The notes under the pieces were generated by a model. It was not told where the DNA came from, did not search any database, and worked only from the letters and a program-made list of their open reading frames with translations. 36,393 bases of DNA from an uncultured Pelagibacteraceae bacterium (GTDB lineage Bacteria > Pseudomonadota > Alphaproteobacteria > Pelagibacterales > Pelagibacteraceae). The DNA lies in contig CACONR010000010.1 of the NCBI GenBank assembly GCA_902628565.1, positions 1 through 36,393 of the forward strand, given 5' to 3'. How positions within the stretch are numbered: the first letter of the stretch is position 1; each line of letters begins with the position of its first letter. Both the position numbers and the translations under genes were made by a program. This document shows positions 1 to 8,074 of this stretch, one piece after another.

Positions 1-2
1 CG

Positions 3-752
3 TATCCCGCCAAAGTAAAAGAAATTTTTGTATCAAAGAATCAAGAAGTTAAAAAGGGACAAAAATTAATTGAATTATCGTCACCTGACTTAGATTTACA
101 GATAAATAAAGTCAGAAGAAAAATAAAACTTACAAAAACTAAAATTAATAGACTGAGTAAGGTAGCTAATAATCTAAATGAATATATGATACTTCAACAA
201 CAATTAATATTTCTTCAAAATGAATTAGATGGTCTTAGTAAAACAAAATCCAAATTATTACTTAAATCTCCTGTAAATGGGAAAATTAAGGATTTTTCTA
301 ACTTATCTGTAAATCAATGGGTCAGTAATTTAGATCCTCTTGGTGGAGTAAGTAAATATGGCCCAGGTTCAGTTGTGGGCTATCTAACAGAGGGAGAAAT
401 TGATCGATTTAAGATTAACGAATACGCCGTTTTCATTCCATTTAATGGAGAACACTCAAGAGTAAAATTAGTATCTAAAAATTTAGATAGATCTGCAATT
501 TCTATTCTTCCTTATTTGTCTTTATCTTCACAATTTGATGGACCCATAGCTACAAGAAATTCTTCAAATGAAGAATTCGAAAATAGACCAATGACTGCTC
601 ATTATCAGGTTACCTTTTCTACTATTGATAAAAATGATTTAATTGAATGGGAACTACCAGGTTATGTGCATATTGATGGTTATAGATATAGTCCTTTCAT
701 TAAATTATTTAAAAATATATTTTCACTTTTTGTTAAAGAAAGTGGATTTTAA
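3..752 (+). CDS. HlyD/membrane-fusion-type adaptor protein, C-terminal part (5' truncated by window edge)
   Basis: The frame is open from base 3 with no stop, so the gene begins upstream; the first internal ATG is at 186 and is unlikely to be the start. The first residues (PAKVKEIFVSKNQEVKKGQ) are a lipoyl-like half-motif of the barrel-sandwich hybrid. A Lys/Leu-rich helical hairpin follows, then the second lipoyl half (LLLKSPVNGKIKDF) and a beta-rich C-terminal region ending near a hydrophobic SPFIKLFKNIFSLF tail. This order is typical of HlyD/RND/M50-linked periplasmic adaptors that bridge an inner-membrane transporter or peptidase to the envelope. Substrate and partner cannot be told because the upstream gene is outside the window. 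The family assignment is fairly sure; the exact function is not. Confidence 0.75.
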   Translation, partial: YPAKVKEIFVSKNQEVKKGQKLIELSSPDLDLQINKVRRKIKLTKTKINRLSKVANNLNEYMILQQQLIFLQNELDGLSKTKSKLLLKSPVNGKIKDFSNLSVNQWVSNLDPLGGVSKYGPGSVVGYLTEGEIDRFKINEYAVFIPFNGEHSRVKLVSKNLDRSAISILPYLSLSSQFDGPIATRNSSNEEFENRPMTAHYQVTFSTIDKNDLIEWELPGYVHIDGYRYSPFIKLFKNIFSLFVKESGF

Positions 753-773
753 TTTTTTTTTCTGGAAAAAAAT

Positions 774-794
774 TGTGAATGATTATCATTCACA
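774..794. promoter_or_regulatory. Perfect 10-1-10 palindrome, Fur-family operator candidate
   Basis: The half-site TGTGAATGAT is followed by a single T and its exact reverse complement. The core TGATTATCA resembles the classical Fur box (GATAATGATAATCATTATC). It sits 45 nt upstream of the ATG of the 60-aa Cys-rich gene, and no T-tract follows, so an operator is more likely than a terminator. Which metal regulator (Fur, Mur, Zur or Irr) binds is inference. Confidence 0.55.
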
Positions 795-838
795 CTCAAT
801 TTAATTGTATATTTTTACAAAAAGTTTAATGTTTTGTT

Positions 839-1021
839 ATGGAGACACAAAACTATAGTTGTAAAAAATGCGGATTAACAATTACATCAATATGTTCTAA
901 GTGTGATAAGGTCGTTGATGTAAAGCTTCTTGACAATGGTTGCATAGTTCAACAAACTAAATGCAATGATTGTGCAAATGTTCCTGTAATTAAGGATGTT
1001 TGCTCTCAACAAAAAGCATAA
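839..1021 (+). CDS. 60-aa Cys-rich small protein, probable metal-binding zinc-ribbon/knuckle type
   Basis: I do not recognise a named family. The protein has three CxxC pairs (Cys8/11, Cys19/22, Cys42/45) plus Cys35 and Cys55, i.e. eight cysteines in 60 residues, with no signal peptide and no membrane segment. The paired CxxC knuckles suggest a structural zinc site or Fe/Zn binding in the cytoplasm. The gene stands alone between the adaptor gene and the convergent photolyase gene. Its leader carries the Fur-like palindrome at 774-794, which would suit a metal-responsive small protein. The ATG at 839 is the only sensible start. The coding call is supported by the regular Cys spacing; function is unknown. 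Confidence 0.6.
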   Translation: METQNYSCKKCGLTITSICSKCDKVVDVKLLDNGCIVQQTKCNDCANVPVIKDVCSQQKA

Positions 1022-1050
1022 GTAATTCGTAAAAATTTATTAGAAGATAT

Positions 1051-2472
1051 CTATTTCTTCTTTAAGCTTTGAAAAGCTTTAAGAGCAGAGGTACGTGCTT
1101 CCTCGTGGATAACTATTGGCTTAGGATAATTTTTTCCTATGATTGTATTGATTACTTCTTGATATTTAGTTTCCATTTCCCAAGGTTTGTGAATAAATTT
1201 TTGTGGGACTTTATTTAATTCTGGTACCCATTTTTTTACATATTTTCCTTCTTTATCAAATTTTTCTCCTTGAAGGATGGGATTAAATATTCTGAAATAA
1301 GGCGCTGCATCCGCGCCACAGCCAGCAACCCACTGCCATTGAGCAACATTATTAGCTTTGTTAAAATCAAGTAAGCAATTTCGAAAATGCTTTTCTCCTT
1401 CAGTCCAATTAATTCTCAAATGTTTAACTAAAAAAGATCCAACCACCATTCTTATTCTATTATGCATCCATCCAGTTTCATAAAGTTCTCTCATTCCAGC
1501 ATCAACTATTGGATAACCTGTCATACCTGACTTCCAAGCTTTCAAAAATTTTTCATTTTTTACCCAGGGAAACTTATCAAATTCTTTTCTAAAGTTACCT
1601 TTTAAGAATTCTGGAAAATAATTTATTAAACTATGTGAAAATTCTCTCCATCCTAATTCATTGATATATTTTCTATATCCAATCCCTTTAGATTTCATCT
1701 CTTTACACTTATTCCAAATTGTATTTACATGAATTTGTCCATGCTTTATGTAGGGTGATAATTTTGAGGTACCTTCAATAGATGGATAGTCTCTAGTGGT
1801 TCCATAGTCTTTTATTTTATTCTCAATTAAATTATTAAGAATTTTTTTCGAGTCATTTTCAGATACATTCCAATAATTTTCAAATTTTTTATACCAGTTT
1901 TTTTTCGGTAGAATTTTTCTTGGTTCAATAGAATTTTTAAATAAGGAAAATGTTTTTGTTTTTTTCTTAACGACGTAATTTTTACTTGGAGGCAAGCCTA
2001 AAAATTTTTGCTCAGCATTTCTCCAAAATGGGGTAAATACTTTAAATGGAGTTCCATCATTTTTAGTTACTTCTTGAAATTCATTTAAAATATTTCCTTT
2101 GAAGTACTTAAATTCGATTTCATTTTTAATAAAAATATCTCTGATTTTCTTTCCTTTGGCAATTACATCAGGCTCATAGATTTTGTTCCAATATATCGAA
2201 ACATCGTCTTTTCTTTTTATTTTAGAAAAAACTTCTAATTCATCACCTTCTAATATTTGAAGATTAATCTTATATTTTAATAATTCTGATTGAAATACTT
2301 CCAAAGATTTTGAAAGCCACCATTTTTGTGCTTCTCTTTTATTATCAAAGTCTACTTTATTATATATATATAAAGCAGCAACATTCTCATGATTTTGTGT
2401 GGCATAAGAAAGAGCTGGGTTGTGCTCAATCCTAAAATCTTCTCTTATCCAAGTAATAGCATTTTTTGTCAT
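1051..2472 (-). CDS. phrB: Deoxyribodipyrimidine photolyase (cryptochrome/photolyase family)
   Basis: A blue-light, FAD-dependent enzyme that splits cyclobutane pyrimidine dimers. At 473 aa it has the usual class I length. The N-terminal alpha/beta antenna domain starts ITWIREDFRIEHNPAL. The C-terminal FAD domain holds the family signatures GWREFSHSLINYFP, TGYPIVDAGMRELYETGWMH, NNVAQWQWVAGCGADAAPYF and RIFNPILQGEKFD. The NN(x)xxWQW and DAAPYFRIFNP blocks are typical of DNA photolyases rather than of plant cryptochrome signalling proteins. It is the last gene of the minus-strand run that starts with mgsA and lies 10 nt after the ammonia-lyase-like gene, so it is probably co-transcribed. A surface-ocean organism would need it for UV damage. 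CPD versus (6-4) specificity was not resolved. Confidence 0.93.
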   Translation of the reverse strand: MTKNAITWIREDFRIEHNPALSYATQNHENVAALYIYNKVDFDNKREAQKWWLSKSLEVFQSELLKYKINLQILEGDELEVFSKIKRKDDVSIYWNKIYEPDVIAKGKKIRDIFIKNEIEFKYFKGNILNEFQEVTKNDGTPFKVFTPFWRNAEQKFLGLPPSKNYVVKKKTKTFSLFKNSIEPRKILPKKNWYKKFENYWNVSENDSKKILNNLIENKIKDYGTTRDYPSIEGTSKLSPYIKHGQIHVNTIWNKCKEMKSKGIGYRKYINELGWREFSHSLINYFPEFLKGNFRKEFDKFPWVKNEKFLKAWKSGMTGYPIVDAGMRELYETGWMHNRIRMVVGSFLVKHLRINWTEGEKHFRNCLLDFNKANNVAQWQWVAGCGADAAPYFRIFNPILQGEKFDKEGKYVKKWVPELNKVPQKFIHKPWEMETKYQEVINTIIGKNYPKPIVIHEEARTSALKAFQSLKKK

Positions 2473-2482
2473 AGAAATTTTT

Positions 2483-3595
2483 TTATTTTCTGCCCTTAGA
2501 TAGCAGTTGTTTGTAAAGTTTTACATCTGCATTTCCTTCGCATCCAATAACTAGAATATTTGAGTTTTCATTGAGATTAAGGAATTTTTTAGCTTTGATA
2601 TTGTTACATATTCCTATCAAAGCGATAACACCTGGAGCCGCACATTCACCACCAGTAATAGAAGTCTTGCTAAACTTTTTATCTTTTAAGCCAGCTATAG
2701 TTTTTGCAATATTTTTATCTGAGATTGAGACACAACAATTGCTAGCATTTTTTAATATTTGCCAAGGTACTAGAGACATTTCATTACACGACATTCCACC
2801 CATAATACTCTCTTTTTTAATTTTAATCTTTTTTAGTCTATTGCCTTTTACACTTTGCAGCACACAATCTGCTTGATCAGGTTCGACGATTATAATTTTA
2901 GGTATTCTTTTAAAATATTTTGCTACACCACCAACTACACCAGCCGCTAATCCTCCAACACCTGCTTGAAGAAATATATGAGTTATATATTGATTGGTCT
3001 GCTTAGAAATTTCTTTAATCATGATTGAATATCCTGCCATAGTAAGTTGAGGAATATACTTATAATCTTTTGTTGATACATCCTGGACAATTTTCCAATT
3101 ATTCTTTTTTGATAATTTTTGACATTCCTTGAGAGAGTCCTCATAATCTCCTTTTACCCTTATAACTTGAGCACCAAACTTTTTTATTTCCTTTACCCTT
3201 GTTTCACTAACATATTGGCTTACAAAAATTTTACATTTAAGCTTTAATCTTTTTGCACCCCAAGCAACTGATCTTCCGTGATTACCAGCTGTTGCTGAAG
3301 AGATAGTAATATTCTTTTTTCCTTTAGATATTTTTTCTACCGCATACGCGCCACCCAAAGCTTTAAAAGACTTTAAATGAAACCTCTTTGATTCATCTTT
3401 ATAAAAGATATTTTTGAGATCTAAATTTCTTTGAAGTTTATTAAGTTTTAAAAGGGGAGTGGCCTTATAACTTCTCCATTTAGAAACTGATTTAAAGGCA
3501 TTAGCAAGCAATGCTGCAGGCAAATATTTAAGGACATGATTCCTCTTAAATTTAAAATTATCGTTGATTTGAAATTTCGTGAGTTTCCAATTCAC
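2483..3595 (-). CDS. Diaminopropionate ammonia-lyase-like, PLP-dependent (fold type II) enzyme
   Basis: A 370-aa tryptophan-synthase-beta-fold enzyme. The PLP lysine is in KDESKRFHLKSFKALGGAYA, which matches the YgeX/DpaL type (KDES..F..N.FK.LGG). The SSATAGNHGRSVAWGAKRL segment is the Asn-loop, and QAGVGGLAAGVVGG is the glycine-rich phosphate loop. Known family members eliminate ammonia from 2,3-diaminopropionate, and some act on serine or threonine. It starts 1 nt after the gmaS stop codon and is followed 10 nt later by photolyase, so it is translated with the methylamine genes. No diaminopropionate pathway is visible nearby; a different amino-acid substrate linked to gamma-glutamyl or N-methyl amino-acid metabolism is possible. 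Family confidence is good, substrate is unknown. Confidence 0.75.
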   Translation of the reverse strand: MNWKLTKFQINDNFKFKRNHVLKYLPAALLANAFKSVSKWRSYKATPLLKLNKLQRNLDLKNIFYKDESKRFHLKSFKALGGAYAVEKISKGKKNITISSATAGNHGRSVAWGAKRLKLKCKIFVSQYVSETRVKEIKKFGAQVIRVKGDYEDSLKECQKLSKKNNWKIVQDVSTKDYKYIPQLTMAGYSIMIKEISKQTNQYITHIFLQAGVGGLAAGVVGGVAKYFKRIPKIIIVEPDQADCVLQSVKGNRLKKIKIKKESIMGGMSCNEMSLVPWQILKNASNCCVSISDKNIAKTIAGLKDKKFSKTSITGGECAAPGVIALIGICNNIKAKKFLNLNENSNILVIGCEGNADVKLYKQLLSKGRK

Positions 3596-3596
3596 T

Positions 3597-4922
3597 TTAG
3601 CAGTCTAAAGTATTTTGACTTTCCCATTTAGTGACGGGTTTTGACTTATCAAATTTTTCTTTCCTATTAAATTCTTTAATTTCTGAAGTTCTTAGTTTAA
3701 CAAAACTATTGATAGTTTCTTTGCCAAAGCTTTTGTTCATCTCCTTGTTTTTTTTTAATTGATCCAGGGATTGTTTTAATTCGTTTGGAAGTTTAGGAAG
3801 ATTTGGATATTTTTTATAGTCCGTATACATGTTGCAATGTAAAGGTTTTCCTGGATTAATCTTATTTTTTAAACCATGAAGTCCGGCGGCTAAAACTCCC
3901 GCTTGTAATAAATACGGATTAGCAGATCCATCCATCAATCTTAGTTCAAATCTACCAGGATCTGGTATTCTGATCATGTGAGTTCTATTATTGCCTGTGT
4001 ATGAAATGCTACTAGGAGACCAGGTTGCTCCAGATTTTGTAGGTGGAGCATTAATTCTTCTATAACTATTAATAGTTGGATTAAAAAATGCAGATAATGA
4101 GGAAGCATTCTTGATTACTCCTCCTAGGAAATTATATGCCATTTTACTTAAGCCCAATTCATCTGATTGATCTAAAAACTTATTCTTTTTTCCCTGCCAA
4201 ACTGAAACATGTGCATGGCAACCATTACCAGTCAAATTTTGAAATGGTTTTGGCATAAACGTTGCTCTTAATCCGTGTTTTTCAGCAAGAGTTTTTACCA
4301 TATATTTAAAGAAGGTATGTCTATCGGCTGTTGTTAGACTATCTGAATAGTCCCAATTCATTTCAAATTGTCCGTTCGCATCTTCATGATCATTTTGGTA
4401 AGGACCCCATCCCATTTCGATCATGCAGTCACAAATCTCTTTAATAAGATCATATCTTCTCATTAGGGCGGACTGATCGTAACATGGTTTAGATTGTATA
4501 TCTCTTGAGTCTGCAATTGATTTTCCATCAGCTGAAATCAAAAAATATTCACATTCCACACCTGATTTCATTATTAAACCTTTTTTTGCAAGTTCCTTAA
4601 TTTGTTTTTTAAGCATTACTCTTGGTGAAGCTTCCACTGGTTTGCCATTCATCCAAAGATCAGATGCTAACCAACCAACTTCTTTATTCCATGGTAGTTG
4701 AATTAAACTATCAGGATCTGGAATTCCAAACATATCACTATCAGCTGGAGTCATATCAAGCCAAGTTGCAAACCCAGCAAATCCAGCTCCATTTTTTTGC
4801 ATTTCACCAATAGCTTGAGCTGGTACAAGTTTTGATCTTAGTGATCCAAATAAATCGACAAAACTTATCAAAAAATATTTTATTTTTTTTGATTTTGCTA
4901 TTTGGGCTAGGTTTTTAGGCAT
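3597..4922 (-). CDS. gmaS: Gamma-glutamylmethylamide synthetase (GmaS; glutamine-synthetase/GlnT-like)
   Basis: Joins methylamine to the gamma-carboxyl of glutamate with ATP, the entry step of the N-methylglutamate pathway. At 441 aa it has the length of GmaS/rhizobial GlnT. The N-terminal block FLISFVDLFGSLRSKLVPAQ and AGFAGFATWLDMTPA are characteristic of the GmaS/GlnT branch and absent from housekeeping GlnA. Catalytic elements include Glu123/Glu125 (GVECEYF), NDHEDANGQFEMNW, NGCHAHVSVW, NSYRR and an NNRTHMIRIPDPGRFELR ATP/glutamate block. It lies 34 nt downstream of mgsC in an mgsABC-gmaS order that matches the glxBCD-glnT/mgs clusters. GmaS and GlnT cannot be cleanly separated by eye; the tmm/tdm/tmo setting favours GmaS. 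A second, more divergent glutamine-synthetase homologue lies at 13488-14957. Confidence 0.8.
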   Translation of the reverse strand: MPKNLAQIAKSKKIKYFLISFVDLFGSLRSKLVPAQAIGEMQKNGAGFAGFATWLDMTPADSDMFGIPDPDSLIQLPWNKEVGWLASDLWMNGKPVEASPRVMLKKQIKELAKKGLIMKSGVECEYFLISADGKSIADSRDIQSKPCYDQSALMRRYDLIKEICDCMIEMGWGPYQNDHEDANGQFEMNWDYSDSLTTADRHTFFKYMVKTLAEKHGLRATFMPKPFQNLTGNGCHAHVSVWQGKKNKFLDQSDELGLSKMAYNFLGGVIKNASSLSAFFNPTINSYRRINAPPTKSGATWSPSSISYTGNNRTHMIRIPDPGRFELRLMDGSANPYLLQAGVLAAGLHGLKNKINPGKPLHCNMYTDYKKYPNLPKLPNELKQSLDQLKKNKEMNKSFGKETINSFVKLRTSEIKEFNRKEKFDKSKPVTKWESQNTLDC

Positions 4923-4956
4923 ACTTAATCTTATTTATTAAAAAGACACGTATCAA

Positions 4957-6285
4957 TCATTTTTTTTCTTTAATTCCTGGTATCCAATTGCTTCCAGCTA
5001 ATGGAACCCTTGCCATTGCAGCAGCTTCAACAGTTAAAGCGCATAAATCCTCTGGTTCTAAGTTATGTAGGCTATTTTTTCCACAAGCTCTTGCAAGTGT
5101 TTGAGCTTCTAATGTCATTACTTTTAAGTAATTTGTGAGTTTTTTTCCAGCTTTAACAGGATCTAATCTTTTCATTAATTTTGGATTTTGAGTTGATATA
5201 CCTGCAGGGTCGTTACCTTCGTGCCAATCATCATAGGCTCCTGATGTTGTACCAAGTTTATTATAGTCTTTTTCCCATTTTGGATCATTATCTCCAATTG
5301 CAATCATTGCTGCACTTCCAATAGAAACAGCATCTGCTCCAAGCGCGAGTGCCTTAGCAACATCAGCGCCATTTCTAATGCCTCCCGAAATTACAAGCTG
5401 TACTTCTCTATGAGCATCCAAATCTTGCAACGCATCTACTGCTGGTCTAATACAAGCCAATGTAGGTTGTCCGACATTTTCAATAAAAACTTCTTGAGTT
5501 GCTGCAGTACCTCCTTGCATCCCATCAAGCACAACGACATCAGCTCCTGCTTTAACAGCTAAGGCAGTATCGTAATAAGGTCTAGCACCTGCAATTTTAA
5601 TAAATATTGGAACTTGCCATTTTGTAATTTCTCTTAACTCTAATATTTTAATTTTTAAATCATCTGGACCCGTCCAATCTGGATGTCTACAGGCAGATCT
5701 TTGATCAACGCCTTTTGGTAACGTTCTCATTTGAGCAACACGATCATTTATTTTTTGGCCCAATAACATTCCACCACCACCTGGTTTTGCTCCTTGACCA
5801 ATAACTACCTCGATTGCATCTGCTTTCCTAAGGTCATCTGGATTCATTCCATATCTTGAGGGTAACAATTGATAAACTAAATATTTAGATTGACCTCTTT
5901 CTTCAGGGGTCATCCCACCATCTCCAGTAGTTGTTGAAGTCCCCGCAGCACTCGCACCTCTGCCTAAAGCTTCTTTAGCAGGCCCAGATAAAGCACCAAA
6001 ACTCATACCTGCAATAGTAATGGGTATATCTAGTTTCAAAGGCTTTTTTGCGTATTTAGTGCCTAGAGTAACATTCGTTGTACACTTTTCTCTATACCCT
6101 TCTAAAGGATATCTAGACATTGATGCTCCTAAAAATAACAAATCATCAAAGTGTGGCAACTTTCTTTTTGAGCCACCTCCTCTAATATCATAGATACCAG
6201 TGGCTGCAGCTCTTCTTATTTCTGAATTTGTGTATTCATCAAAAGTCCAGGATTGTCGTGGGTGGGTTTTAATTTTTTTCTTCAT
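4957..6285 (-). CDS. mgsC: N-methylglutamate synthase FMN subunit (MgsC/GlxD-like, GltB central-FMN domain)
   Basis: Corresponds to the FMN-binding synthase domain of glutamate synthase, as a separate 442-aa subunit. It has SFGALSGPAKEALGRG, GDGGMTPEERG, a QGAKPGGGGMLLGQKI loop, HPDWTGPDDL, FIKIAGARPYYDTALAVKAGAD and ISGGIRNGADVAKALALGADAV, the standard FMN-binding (beta/alpha)8 motifs. In MgsABC it would make N-methylglutamate from 2-oxoglutarate and the methylamine released from gamma-glutamylmethylamide. The segment that carries the 3Fe-4S cysteines in true glutamate synthase (residues about 345-361 here, TTSGAYDDWHEGNDPAG) has no cysteine, so this subunit should be free of that cluster. 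It starts 2 nt after mgsB ends. The paralogue at 10262-11677 keeps a Cys triad. Confidence 0.8.
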   Translation of the reverse strand: MKKKIKTHPRQSWTFDEYTNSEIRRAAATGIYDIRGGGSKRKLPHFDDLLFLGASMSRYPLEGYREKCTTNVTLGTKYAKKPLKLDIPITIAGMSFGALSGPAKEALGRGASAAGTSTTTGDGGMTPEERGQSKYLVYQLLPSRYGMNPDDLRKADAIEVVIGQGAKPGGGGMLLGQKINDRVAQMRTLPKGVDQRSACRHPDWTGPDDLKIKILELREITKWQVPIFIKIAGARPYYDTALAVKAGADVVVLDGMQGGTAATQEVFIENVGQPTLACIRPAVDALQDLDAHREVQLVISGGIRNGADVAKALALGADAVSIGSAAMIAIGDNDPKWEKDYNKLGTTSGAYDDWHEGNDPAGISTQNPKLMKRLDPVKAGKKLTNYLKVMTLEAQTLARACGKNSLHNLEPEDLCALTVEAAAMARVPLAGSNWIPGIKEKK

Positions 6286-6287
6286 TA

Positions 6288-6965
6288 TTAATAACTATTG
6301 TCAATTTTGAAATTATATAATTTTCGTGCTGATCCATATCTTTTAAAGCTTTCAGCTTTAAAATTTTTGATCTCAGCATCTTTTAAAAATTTTTTTAATT
6401 TATTTAAGTGTTTTTTATCCATTTTTTTTTCAATACAATCAGCACCTAAAGACTTAACTTTACCTCTGATATAGATATTTGTTTCATATAAACTGTCTCC
6501 TAATGCCTCACCAGCATCACCACAAACAATTAAATTTCCAGATTGAGACATAAAACCAGACATATGACCAACTGAACCTTTTACTACTATATCAACTCCT
6601 TTCATAGAAATTCCACATCTTGAGCTAGCATCTCCGTCAATAATTAAAAGCCCTCCATGGGCAGTTGCACCGGCAGATTGTGATGCGTTTCCTTTTACAT
6701 GAACTTTTCCAGACATCATGTTTTCTGCCACACCTGTGCCAACATTACCTTCAATTGTAATGTTTGCTTTTTGATTCATTCCGGCACAATAATATCCCAC
6801 ATGACCTTTAATAGTTACATTCATTTCATTTTTTAAACCTGCGCATATCGCATGATTTCCTTCAGGATTGATTATCGTAAAGTCTCTTTCATTTTTCTTT
6901 CTGTCCAAATTTTGTAATTTGTCATTCACATTTCTAAGATTAAGTTTTTTTAAATCTAGTTCCAT
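6288..6965 (-). CDS. mgsB: N-methylglutamate synthase GXGXG subunit (MgsB/GlxC-like, GltB C-terminal domain)
   Basis: A 225-aa protein made of repeated beta-helix coils of the GXGXG type, as in the C-terminal domain of glutamate synthase. Repeats can be followed from GHVGYYCAGM through GNVGTGVAENMMSGKVHVKG, AHGGLLIIDGDASSRCGISM and GSVGHMSGFMSQSGNLIVCG to GDAGEALGDSLYETNIYIRG. The domain is structural in glutamate synthase and holds the amidotransferase and FMN parts together; here it is a separate subunit. Its start shares one base with the mgsA stop (TAATG), so translation is coupled. Length agrees with rhizobial GlxC and methylotroph MgsB. Confidence 0.8.
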   Translation of the reverse strand: MELDLKKLNLRNVNDKLQNLDRKKNERDFTIINPEGNHAICAGLKNEMNVTIKGHVGYYCAGMNQKANITIEGNVGTGVAENMMSGKVHVKGNASQSAGATAHGGLLIIDGDASSRCGISMKGVDIVVKGSVGHMSGFMSQSGNLIVCGDAGEALGDSLYETNIYIRGKVKSLGADCIEKKMDKKHLNKLKKFLKDAEIKNFKAESFKRYGSARKLYNFKIDNSY

Positions 6966-7849
6966 TAACTACCCCATGAATAAACTACACCAGGTTCTGG
7001 CTCAAAAATTTTTGCATTATTAACTCCTGGTAAGTGAGCCATAGCTTGAAATTCAGATGCTATAGCAACATAGTCATTAGTTTCAGCTATTACTGCTGGC
7101 TTACATGCAATTTCATCACGAAGGACTGCAAAGCCATTTCTTGTGCCAGTGATAAAAGTATAAAAACCATCCAAATCTCTCAGACCATCATTTAAAGTTT
7201 CTTTTAGATTTTTTTTATTAGCTAAATGATTTGAAATGTATCCTGCTGCAACCTCTGTATCATTTTCAGAGTCAAAATTGATACCCTTTTTTTTTAATTT
7301 TCTTCTAAGGTTATTATGATTAGACAAAGATCCATTGTGAACCAAACATTCATCCTCTCCAGTAGAGTAGGGGTGTGAGCCATCTGTAGTAATAGCACTT
7401 TCAGTTGCCATTCGTGTATGACCTATTGCATGTGTTCCAGAATAATTATTAAGATTAAATTTTTTAACTACTTCATTAGGGCTTCCAACTTGTTTAAATA
7501 TTTCAATTGATTTTCCATAACCAACTAAAGACGTGTTTTTGAAATGATCTTTTAATATTTTTAGAACATCGTTTGCTTTTTTTTTGGTTTTTAAAATAAC
7601 ATGATCTGAATTCTTTCTAATATCAGCATCATCTAAATATTCACTTAATTCTTTTTTAAAATTTTCGTAATCTAAATTATTGATACATATTGAATATTTT
7701 AATTTTTCTCCTTTTTCATCATTATAAATTGCAAAACCAGCACTATCAGGACCGCGAGAACCCATATTGATTAACATCTCAGCCAACAATGATCCAAGAG
7801 AGTTGTTTAACTTTTTATTTTTTAAATAAATTCCAACAATTCCACACAT
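6965..7849 (-). CDS. mgsA: N-methylglutamate synthase amidotransferase subunit (MgsA/GlxB-like, class II GATase)
   Basis: A 294-aa class II (Ntn) glutamine amidotransferase. Cys2 directly after the initiator Met (MCGIVGIYLKN) is the nucleophile, exposed by Met removal. The GHTRMATESAITTDGSHPY and LVHNGSLSNHNNLRRKL motifs bind the gamma-glutamyl substrate; NDTEVAAGYI follows. In the Mgs enzyme this domain should cleave gamma-glutamylmethylamide and pass methylamine to the FMN subunit. It follows a 51-aa membrane peptide gene by 7 nt and overlaps mgsB by 1 nt. The same domain occurs in a longer version (314 aa) at 12519-13463. Confidence 0.8.
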   Translation of the reverse strand: MCGIVGIYLKNKKLNNSLGSLLAEMLINMGSRGPDSAGFAIYNDEKGEKLKYSICINNLDYENFKKELSEYLDDADIRKNSDHVILKTKKKANDVLKILKDHFKNTSLVGYGKSIEIFKQVGSPNEVVKKFNLNNYSGTHAIGHTRMATESAITTDGSHPYSTGEDECLVHNGSLSNHNNLRRKLKKKGINFDSENDTEVAAGYISNHLANKKNLKETLNDGLRDLDGFYTFITGTRNGFAVLRDEIACKPAVIAETNDYVAIASEFQAMAHLPGVNNAKIFEPEPGVVYSWGS

Positions 7850-7856
7850 GATATTT

Positions 7857-8012
7857 CTACTTAAAAAGAGATATTAAAAAATCTTTATAGTAAATTAGAT
7901 TTACAACAATGATTAATATGACCGCAAGTATTGCTCCATATTTAGCTTTTGGAAAAGCTACACCACGCATCTTTCTTGGTCTTAGTTCTTCATTATTATT
8001 TTCGTCAGACAT
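7857..8012 (-). CDS. 51-aa single-span membrane peptide, first gene of the mgs run
   Basis: A short reading frame found by reading the gap upstream of mgsA: it starts ATG at 8012 (MSDENNNEELRPRKM...), stops TAG at 7857-7859, and ends 7 nt before mgsA. An acidic then basic N-terminal tail of about 24 residues is followed by a hydrophobic segment (YGAILAVILIIVVNLIYY) that should span the membrane with the N-terminus inside, and a short FLISLFK tail. I recognise no family. Placement right after the terminator at 8028-8059 and directly before mgsA suggests it leads the mgsABC-gmaS transcript. It may tether or regulate the pathway at the membrane, which is speculation. Real coding is supported by composition, TM pattern and tight spacing. 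Confidence 0.6.
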   Translation of the reverse strand: MSDENNNEELRPRKMRGVAFPKAKYGAILAVILIIVVNLIYYKDFLISLFK

Positions 8013-8027
8013 TTTGATTTTTTAGAT

Positions 8028-8059
8028 TAAAAAGGGCGCTACAAATAAATGTAGCGCCC
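8028..8059 (-). terminator. Rho-independent terminator after the amt / 76-aa gene pair
   Basis: A 10-bp perfect, GC-rich stem (GGGCGCTACA / TGTAGCGCCC, 8034-8059) with a 6-nt loop stands out in this AT-rich DNA. On the minus strand it is followed at once by TTTTTAAT, so it terminates transcripts coming from amt. It separates the amt unit from the 51-aa/mgs unit, though read-through is possible. Confidence 0.85.
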
Positions 8060-8074
8060 AAATTTTAGTTTATA

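Noticed and set aside
1022..1050. Bidirectional terminator between the Cys-rich gene and photolyase
   Set aside because: Only a 5-bp imperfect stem (GAAGA/TCTTC) is visible, too weak to call.
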